Shown here in pieces: positions 41,973-48,735 of a stretch of 64,000 bases of DNA (the first letter of the stretch is position 1; every line of letters starts with the position of its first letter). Made by a program: the position numbers and the translations under genes. The stretch covers positions 14,837 to 78,836 of the forward strand of contig JAEZQK010000055.1 of assembly GCA_023413135.1 (NCBI GenBank), written 5' to 3'. The notes beneath the pieces were generated by a model. The model worked only from the letters and a program-made list of their open reading frames with translations, was not told the DNA's origin and did not search any database. This DNA comes from Bacillota bacterium. Lineage in GTDB: Bacteria; Bacillota; Clostridia; Christensenellales; Aristaeellaceae.

Positions 41973-42275
41973 TCACTTGCTCTCGCCGTTGTTGTCGCCC
42001 GGATTGAACTCTACAACTTCTTCTTCCATTTCCTTCTTCGCATTCTCGTCAATCCTAAGCGCTTTGCTAACTTTCTTCTTGGCACGTCTCCAATAGATCG
42101 TCACGAAGGCACCAACGGCGATAGCGACACCCGCAATTGCTTGAATCGCATAGGTTGTCACGGATGGATCGATGTAGGCATGCGCAGATCGTGAAAATAA
42201 AAGTGTGAAACATATATTAAAGTACAGAACACCGAGCATCTTCCCCAATTTCCTCATGATAAGCACCATCCTCAT
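41973..42275 (-). CDS. Small membrane protein with AYIDPS motif
   Basis: 100 residues. An N-terminal hydrophobic segment (GVLYFNICFTLLFSRSAHA) could be a signal peptide or TM. AYIDPSVTTYAIQAIAGVAI and the following TM come next, then a basic stretch (WRRAKKKVSKAL) and an acidic tail. Small proteins with an A-Y-I-D-P motif recur in Clostridial exopolysaccharide clusters, as far as I recall. It lies between the YidC-fusion and PEP mutase genes, about 30 bases from each. GAGG lies 10 bases upstream. Possibly an accessory subunit; role unknown. Confidence 0.75.
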   Translation of the reverse strand: MRMVLIMRKLGKMLGVLYFNICFTLLFSRSAHAYIDPSVTTYAIQAIAGVAIAVGAFVTIYWRRAKKKVSKALRIDENAKKEMEEEVVEFNPGDNNGESK

Positions 42276-42301
42276 TTTTATTTTACCTCAAGCATTTCGG
42301 A

Positions 42302-44407
42302 TTATTGCTTGATGGCAGACCGTGTTTTCAGTCTGTCGAGAATATATCGACATCCTATTTCGCCGCTGTACCCGAAATTTGCAATATATTTTTCCCGCAA
42401 TTCAAGAATTGTTGTGCGGTATTCTCCGGATTCCCTGAGCAACCGCTCAAGTTTATCATATAGGCCATCCAAAGCAGCCGGTGCCACACGTATTCCAATT
42501 TTGTCACGCAGTGCAAACTCCAAAGGCTCAATACCCAGTTTCTCATATTCTCCATTGTGTATTTTGGGTGGGGTATCGATAAACACGGCAGGTTTACAGG
42601 TCACAAACGCAAATTCATACGCCGTGCCGGACCAGTCGGTAATGACAATATCGGAATCAAAAATAGATGTATTCCCTGAGAAATCAAGCTCAAAAGCCAA
42701 ATCGCCACCGCCGTAATCTGCATAGCGGGCCACAATGGCATCCATCTTTGGCTTGTAGCGCTTGATGTACTCCGGATGTGGACGAACCACAACCTCGAAT
42801 CCCTTTCCCAGCAGTTCTTTCAGCAATTCATCAATGCAATGATCGAGAATATTATCCGTCTGCCATGATGGCGCGATAAGGACCTTCTTTCGTGTCCTTT
42901 CCATCTTTTCCATCTTCTCATATCCGGCATACAGTTTCTCAAGCTGTCCATATCCGCATAAGATAAGCTTCTTTGCCGGCAGATTATATATCTCTTCCGT
43001 CTTCCTGATTTCAGCAAATTGAAACTCCCCAACACAAAGGATCGTATCATAATGATCCAGTGCACCGGTGTGCAAGACCATATGTGTGCTTAGCGGATAA
43101 TGGAATAGATATACATATTCTATATCCTTACGCACAAAACTTCGCTTAATGTGGTAGTTGCCAAGGTCTGACATTGTCATAACAACCATATCTGCGTCCA
43201 TCTTGAGCATCAGTGTTATAAGCCGCTTTTCACCAATATAGTATGACTTAATTCGTGTTTGCTGATTCGCCTTCTCAAAGATCGCATCGTCCGGGTCGCT
43301 GGTCACATAATGTATGGTGATATTAGAGCGTTTCAACAATTCTTCTATTATGTTCTCAAAATACTTATAAAAACCATTCTTTTCGGAATAAAAGACCAAG
43401 TGCTTGTTTCCCACAGAAAAGAAACGCTTATAATCCGCCTTTTCTCGCTTTGCGTTTGCATAATAGGCTAATAGTTTTTTCCCTCCGAGATTTTCCAGTG
43501 AAGCAAGCTCCTTTTTGCTTTTCTCTAATTCAGCAAAATTAACGAACTTTTTGGGGCTTATAATCTTGTTCAAGGTAATCAGTTGTAAAATCGCATACAG
43601 ATTACCGATGGTCCAGTACAGCGCCACCCCATAGGGTACAAACCAACCAAGATAAAGCGATAATCCAACCGATAGCACCATAGTTCCGTATTGATTCAAC
43701 TTTCCTTGCTCGGATTGCAGAATATTTGCACGGTTCTGAATCACACACAAAAAAAATGAAGAAAGACCCGCCATAAGCGGTGATAGTATCATGATCCCCT
43801 TTGTCACATTAGGAATCCAGCTAACATCCAGACCAAGAAAGCTCGTCTGTAAACTGCTGATGGAAGATAAAATCTGCGGAATTTCAAGCGACGGAAACTG
43901 ATTGCCCAAAGACATAAATGCATCCGTAAATTTACCACTTCGGACTGCTTCAATTACAGAAAGCTGAATGGAGGAAGCGGTCGTATCTGCCCCAACAAGA
44001 TTCCCGGTAATCGATACAAGAGCCGATATAAGTTCTTCGGGCAATCGAAGCAAATGGTTTAGCGGGTGATAGATAACATCGATCAATCCCATAAGAAGGA
44101 TGATCTGGATGGCCAGTGGGATTAAACTTGCCAGCGGGTTATATTTTGCGCGTTTAAAGATACTGGCTTGCTCATCGGCAATCCGATCCGAGTCACCAAA
44201 GAATTTTGCCTTCATGAAATTGATTTCCGGTTGGATTTGAACAATTTTAATAGAATTCTTATGAACCCATATGGATACCGGCAACAAAATCACTTTAGTA
44301 AGTAATGTAAATATGATAATAGCCAGACCATAATTTCTGAAGGCCTGATAACAAAAATTCATCAGATATCCAAGCGGGACGCTAAGAAACGAAATTAATG
44401 CCGCCAT
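42302..44407 (-). CDS. YidC/Oxa1-domain fused to CDP-glycerol glycerophosphotransferase-type domain
   Basis: 701 residues. Residues 1-285 resemble YidC: LAIIIFTLLTKVILLP as the first core helix with Lys38 where insertases have the groove arginine, IQPEINFMKAKFFGD in the cytoplasmic hairpin, then further helices ending VALYWTIGNLYAILQLI. Residues 334-701 resemble TagB/TagF transferases (NGFYKYFENIIEELLKR, APSWQTDN, VVRPHPEYIK, DIVITDWSGTAYEFAF). ATG 44407 has AAAGGG 6 bases upstream. First gene of the phosphonate operon. It likely transfers a CMP- or CDP-activated group to a membrane-bound glycan. Confidence 0.88.
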   Translation of the reverse strand: MAALISFLSVPLGYLMNFCYQAFRNYGLAIIIFTLLTKVILLPVSIWVHKNSIKIVQIQPEINFMKAKFFGDSDRIADEQASIFKRAKYNPLASLIPLAIQIILLMGLIDVIYHPLNHLLRLPEELISALVSITGNLVGADTTASSIQLSVIEAVRSGKFTDAFMSLGNQFPSLEIPQILSSISSLQTSFLGLDVSWIPNVTKGIMILSPLMAGLSSFFLCVIQNRANILQSEQGKLNQYGTMVLSVGLSLYLGWFVPYGVALYWTIGNLYAILQLITLNKIISPKKFVNFAELEKSKKELASLENLGGKKLLAYYANAKREKADYKRFFSVGNKHLVFYSEKNGFYKYFENIIEELLKRSNITIHYVTSDPDDAIFEKANQQTRIKSYYIGEKRLITLMLKMDADMVVMTMSDLGNYHIKRSFVRKDIEYVYLFHYPLSTHMVLHTGALDHYDTILCVGEFQFAEIRKTEEIYNLPAKKLILCGYGQLEKLYAGYEKMEKMERTRKKVLIAPSWQTDNILDHCIDELLKELLGKGFEVVVRPHPEYIKRYKPKMDAIVARYADYGGGDLAFELDFSGNTSIFDSDIVITDWSGTAYEFAFVTCKPAVFIDTPPKIHNGEYEKLGIEPLEFALRDKIGIRVAPAALDGLYDKLERLLRESGEYRTTILELREKYIANFGYSGEIGCRYILDRLKTRSAIKQ

Positions 44408-44448
44408 AGAAAAACCCTTTCGCACATATACCATAAACTTTCAAAGGC

Positions 44449-44476
44449 AATATATTTTAACACAAAATTCTAACAA
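44449..44476 (-). promoter_or_regulatory. Promoter of the phosphonate operon
   Basis: On the - strand TTGTTA (44476-44471), 16 bases and TATATT (44454-44449), 42 bases before the start codon. Confidence 0.5.
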
Positions 44477-44549
44477 ACACAAATGTAAATAAATGATGCA
44501 GGGCAACCGCATTTAGCACTTTTTGTAAATGGTATAATTTAAACAGTGA

Positions 44550-44577
44550 TTGCAATCTTTCAAAAGCCTGATATAAT
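44550..44577 (+). promoter_or_regulatory. Promoter of the sulfatase-superfamily gene
   Basis: TTGCAA (44550-44555), 16 bases, perfect TATAAT (44572-44577). Another TATAAT at 44533-44538 has no good -35. Confidence 0.55.
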
Positions 44578-44642
44578 GCTACATGATGGTTTGCGGCAAA
44601 GATTGTTCCGCACAATATCAGATTCAAAGGGGATTGATATTT

Positions 44643-46430
44643 ATGTCGAAGAAAAATGCGAAGCAGCTAATTATTTATTTTTTTCTGACCGGATTCTTCT
44701 TCGCCTTTACCTTATTCATTTATGCACCGCTCGAAATGTATTTGGGGAATATTAACGAATTTTCGTTTCAGCTAAGTATGTTCTGGTGGATGCCCGTACT
44801 TACCGGAATAGCGGCAACTGGACTAGTGGTTGGAGTAGGATTACTTATAAATTTAGTTTTTAAGCGAAGCGGCGCAATTTTATATGGAGCTTCAGTTTTT
44901 GCGCTTGGATTGGCATGTTATATTCAAGGGAATTTTTTGGGATTAAGATTGGGCGTATTAAATGGTTCTCCGGTAGCTTGGGAAGATTATACAATGCCGA
45001 TATTAAAGGATATTTTCGTCTGGGTAGCTATAATAGTAATAGTACTTGCTTTTACACATTTTTTGAGGGGTCGAACTATACGGGTTTTGGGCATTATATC
45101 AGTTGTTTTGATTGCTATCCAAGGTGTAGCGTTGACTGTTTCTCTGGCATCAACAGATTATACAAGAAGTAACGAAGAAGCCAAACGAATCCTCTCAGAT
45201 AAAGGCTTATTTGAGTTTTCAAGTAAAAAGAATGTTGTTGTATTTATATTGGATATGTTTGATGACACATATTTTAAAACCCTTCTCGAAAGAGAGCCGA
45301 GTTTTGCCGATAAATTCACGGGATTTACACATTTCACAAATTCTGTAGGAAGCGCAAGCACAACAGCCTACGGAATAGGCACAATTTTTACAGGGCGATA
45401 CCTATTGAATGGCGGCTCTAGCTATGGGGATATGGTAAATAGAGAATGTGCAATAACAGACTTTTATAATGATCTGTTAAAAAATAGGGTTCGGTTGGGA
45501 ATGTATTCGCCTAGTGTACCAGGCGTGCTTTATGAGAAGTTATATAATTACTGTGAAGTGGATTCAACAACCGCTTATATACCAGATAAAACAGCCTTAC
45601 TCAAGAACGTATATAAGCTTGTCTTAAGTAAATATGCACCTGATGTGCTAAAACCTCTTGTATGGATTAAAGGGAATGAATTTGCAAACATAACAAAAAA
45701 CAGCATAAACAGGTATAGCAGGAATAACAGCGATTTTGTACCGCTATTGAATACTTCTGCAGCTACCATGAACAATTCAGAGGCATCTGTTAAGTTTATC
45801 CATATAGAAGCCACACATTATCCATACACAATCGATAAAAACGGTGGTACGGTACCTGAGAGCCAATCCAGTGATTTAATTGCCGCTGAAGGAACACTCA
45901 ATATTACTTTAGAGTACTTTAATAAAATGAAAGAGTTAGGGATCTATGAAGATGCAACGATTATTATATGTGCAGACCATGGTTATTATTGGGATGGTGT
46001 TTTAACCAATCCGGTTTTACTTGTTAAGAAGTCAGGGGATATCGGTGCGATGAAGTCAAGTAACGCACCTGTTTGTCATCTGGATTTACACGCAACGATT
46101 ATGGATGACTTAGGGTATAATACTGACCATAAATACGGAAAGTCTGTTTTTGAAATTGAGCCGGGCGAAACAAGAAATCGTAAGTTTTATCAGTACTATC
46201 TTAGTGAATCGAATCATATCGATGACCGATTTCGCCTTATTGAATACAGCGTTTCGGATGATTCCAACCTTAGAAAAGCATTCAGGCTTACCGATAGAGA
46301 AATCACTATTGATGGTAATATAATTCCACACAAAGAGAACTGCGAATATTGCTTGTCAGGTGCTTATGATGCGGAAGACCCCGATACTCCTAACAATGTG
46401 ATGTTAATTCACAACCAGATCAAGAAATAA
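44643..46430 (+). CDS. Membrane sulfatase/LTA-synthase-superfamily protein
   Basis: 595 residues. About five membrane helices occupy residues 8-180, as in LtaS-like enzymes, followed by an extracytoplasmic alkaline-phosphatase-fold domain: VVVFILDMFDD (metal Asp), SASTTAYGIGTIFTGRY (candidate nucleophile Ser/Thr), and ICADHGYYWDG (metal Asp/His). It could transfer or remove phosphoryl or phosphonyl groups on a surface polymer. ATG 44643 follows AAAGGGG; the frame upstream lacks a site. It is divergent from the phosphonate operon. Its base composition is visibly more A/T-rich than the flanking genes, which suggests separate acquisition. Confidence 0.8.
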   Translation: MSKKNAKQLIIYFFLTGFFFAFTLFIYAPLEMYLGNINEFSFQLSMFWWMPVLTGIAATGLVVGVGLLINLVFKRSGAILYGASVFALGLACYIQGNFLGLRLGVLNGSPVAWEDYTMPILKDIFVWVAIIVIVLAFTHFLRGRTIRVLGIISVVLIAIQGVALTVSLASTDYTRSNEEAKRILSDKGLFEFSSKKNVVVFILDMFDDTYFKTLLEREPSFADKFTGFTHFTNSVGSASTTAYGIGTIFTGRYLLNGGSSYGDMVNRECAITDFYNDLLKNRVRLGMYSPSVPGVLYEKLYNYCEVDSTTAYIPDKTALLKNVYKLVLSKYAPDVLKPLVWIKGNEFANITKNSINRYSRNNSDFVPLLNTSAATMNNSEASVKFIHIEATHYPYTIDKNGGTVPESQSSDLIAAEGTLNITLEYFNKMKELGIYEDATIIICADHGYYWDGVLTNPVLLVKKSGDIGAMKSSNAPVCHLDLHATIMDDLGYNTDHKYGKSVFEIEPGETRNRKFYQYYLSESNHIDDRFRLIEYSVSDDSNLRKAFRLTDREITIDGNIIPHKENCEYCLSGAYDAEDPDTPNNVMLIHNQIKK

Positions 46431-46476
46431 TGATAGGCGACGCACCAGCCATTTTCTTCGTCCCTATAACCATGTA

Positions 46477-47190
46477 TTAATCGGTATAATTTGCTATGAT
46501 CCAGTTCTGCGCTAGAAACAGGTCTTCCTCATGGTGAATATCAATCGCTTCCTCTACAATATATGGGCGTATTTCGTTGCCCATAAAGCCCCACGGTTGT
46601 TGCCCTTCCTCCCTCGAAAGAACAAACGCCGTTCTCAGTACCCAAAAATTATGGGATAGGAAATAGCATTTGGGCAAATCCTGACGATTTGTAGATACCT
46701 TACCTGTAATTCCTTTTTCATACATGGATAGCGTGCCATCCGCATTCAAGCTTTTTGCACGAAGTGGATGATGATCATTGTCTTCATAAACCGGCACCAC
46801 CGCAGTGATCCTTGGGTTATCCTTCATCATCGCAACGCACTGATCAATCCACTCTGATTTAATCGTCACATTATTAGCAAGAATTACCACGCAAATATCA
46901 GGCAAATTGTTTTCCTGTTCCATCACCCCTAATGCATGGATAATGCAGTCTATATGCTGTGAAGAAGGCGTTGATAATTCCACGGGTCGCACAATGCGCT
47001 TATACCCTTCCTGTTCAGCAGAAGACAGAATCTTCTTATCATCGCTTGAGCAATACCAGTCGTCAATATTTTTCGCTTTTTTTGCGGCATGCGCAGGATA
47101 ATATAACACAGGATGTCCAAGGATATCAAGCGTATTTTTATCTTGCAATGTATTATTCCCCCGCCCTGTGAGCAATGCAATTACTTTCAT
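46477..47190 (-). CDS. CMP-sugar synthetase-like cytidylyltransferase (NeuA/KdsB superfamily)
   Basis: 237 residues. KVIALLTGRGNNTLQDKNTLDILGHP departs somewhat from the usual ARGGSKGIPxKN loop but keeps the pattern. DWYCSSDDKKIL and VILANNVTI follow acylneuraminate cytidylyltransferases. No sialic acid, legionaminate or KDO synthase lies in the window, so the sugar acid is unknown. TAGGAGGG precedes the ATG, which overlaps the stop of a gene fragment by four bases. Last gene of the long - strand polysaccharide operon. Confidence 0.75.
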   Translation of the reverse strand: MKVIALLTGRGNNTLQDKNTLDILGHPVLYYPAHAAKKAKNIDDWYCSSDDKKILSSAEQEGYKRIVRPVELSTPSSQHIDCIIHALGVMEQENNLPDICVVILANNVTIKSEWIDQCVAMMKDNPRITAVVPVYEDNDHHPLRAKSLNADGTLSMYEKGITGKVSTNRQDLPKCYFLSHNFWVLRTAFVLSREEGQQPWGFMGNEIRPYIVEEAIDIHHEEDLFLAQNWIIANYTD

Positions 47191-47378
47191 CCTACAACCC
47201 TCCTACATATTTTTTGCGGCGGCACATCATATCGTAGCAATTTCTCTTTCGCTTGCTGTAGGGCTTCAATGTTTTGGTTGGGTGTGGCTATTTTTTCAAT
47301 TGCCGCAGTTTTTATGATGCCGCTTCCAAGTTTCCAGTTCCTTCTCCTCAAAATTCCTTGGTTGAGCAAATTATTTTG
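47187..47378 (-). pseudogene. C-terminal remnant of a glycosyltransferase-type gene
   Basis: The frame has no start codon with a ribosome binding site. It encodes RRRNWKLGSGIIKTAAIEKI, almost the same as RSWKLGNGIIKTVRKMI at the end of the protein encoded at 48736. The fragment ends in TGA overlapping the next ATG. It appears to be the tail of a lost gene left by recombination within the cluster. Confidence 0.55.
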
Positions 47379-47381
47379 ACA

Positions 47382-48686
47382 TTATTTTTGCTTTATTCGT
47401 TGCGACAGAAGGCGCAGAGGCTTTGTAATCCACCACGACTTCGAATTGATAAGTGCATTTTTCTTACATATGAGGGCGCTTTTTTCAGCGATCAATTCTT
47501 CGCATTTTTCTTTTAGCTCAGCATTTTCAATTATGAGTTGCCGTGCAAAAGAAAAACTGTTATCTATATTGAATATCTTCTTCAGCTTGTTGATGTTGTC
47601 CGCAGTAACTTGCCAAAGATTTTCTTGTGCTTCCTGTAATTGTTGATTTAGTGTATGTCTATCCTGATGTACGAAATCCAATATTTTCTCGCGAAAGCAT
47701 CCATCTGAAACTTCAGCGCCCCACTCGGGATGATTAATGCTTTCGTTGAACCAAACAGTTTTATTATGGCAATGCAAAGCAAAAGACGGAGTTCCCAACC
47801 CAAACGGAATCATCTGCGCATGACCGCGTCCGGCAAAAACGTAATCACAATCCTGGTAAAAATTGATAAGCATGTCGCATGGGATTGTTCCAACCAAATC
47901 ACTTTGCATGGTTATATTTTGAGTCGCCAGAAGCTCCGAAAGCTTTGAGTCAGGGAGGCTATGATTGTATGCCCTAAAAATATATCCTTCATTTTGAAGC
48001 GCATTTATTGCGCTTGCCAGGTTTTTAATAAAAGAGCTGGTATCATTATCAAATCGATATTGCGGCCTATCAAAACCGCAGTTAATTGCTATAAACTTTT
48101 CTTTGCGTGGCTTCGGATGGTATGGGTAGTATTTACTTAGCAGCGTGGTCGGGCATGGCTGGAAAGATATTTTTTCCTTATATTCGTCCTTGACATACCC
48201 GCGTGTGGCTTCAATACTTCCGTAATTGCGAAGACCAAAAAAAGATGACAACTTAACCAACTCATTCACATTGTTTGAAAAACAGGGATCAAAATCTGGT
48301 TGCCCGCGAAATCTGCTATATCCAATAGCAAAGACTATAATTGGGACATTGATCTTCTTCATTAATTCGGTTGGGCATGCCCAAGTCCAACCGGAAATAT
48401 CGTTAGGGTATGTATCCTTAAGGAACAATCCTCCGCCGCCGATGATAAGGCCGTCTGTTTGATTGATAGTATCTATGGTTTCCTGTGTAACAGGTTGCTT
48501 CCACTGAATCAGGGTGAAGTCTATCGGGGCCAAAAATTGCTGTAACAATTCGCGTAGCGCGCAGTTGAGCAAGGTGTCACCCGCATTTGTAAGAATGTGA
48601 ATGCCGACATGAGCCAATTTCAGCCTTGCCTTACCCGCTCGCGGATGTAAAAACATATTTTGAGGATTATCGCTTAAAAAATCCAT
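47382..48686 (-). CDS. Polysaccharide pyruvyl transferase family protein
   Basis: 434 residues. LAHVGIHILTNAGDTLLNCA, DGLIIGGGGLFLKD and FAIGYSRF match the CsaB/pyruvyl-transferase superfamily, which adds pyruvate ketals to surface sugars. VFAGRGHAQMIPFGLGTP is the acceptor/donor region. The last 80 residues form a coiled coil ending NSKSWWITKPLRLL, a tail common in cluster-encoded transferases. ATG 48686 is set by GGGGGG 7 bases upstream; a GTG at 48731 is an alternative without a site. Confidence 0.8.
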   Translation of the reverse strand: MDFLSDNPQNMFLHPRAGKARLKLAHVGIHILTNAGDTLLNCALRELLQQFLAPIDFTLIQWKQPVTQETIDTINQTDGLIIGGGGLFLKDTYPNDISGWTWACPTELMKKINVPIIVFAIGYSRFRGQPDFDPCFSNNVNELVKLSSFFGLRNYGSIEATRGYVKDEYKEKISFQPCPTTLLSKYYPYHPKPRKEKFIAINCGFDRPQYRFDNDTSSFIKNLASAINALQNEGYIFRAYNHSLPDSKLSELLATQNITMQSDLVGTIPCDMLINFYQDCDYVFAGRGHAQMIPFGLGTPSFALHCHNKTVWFNESINHPEWGAEVSDGCFREKILDFVHQDRHTLNQQLQEAQENLWQVTADNINKLKKIFNIDNSFSFARQLIIENAELKEKCEELIAEKSALICKKNALINSKSWWITKPLRLLSQRIKQK

Positions 48687-48735
48687 CATCAATCCCCCCG
48701 TCAGGTATAAATATTGCAAATCCAAAGTCACAATC

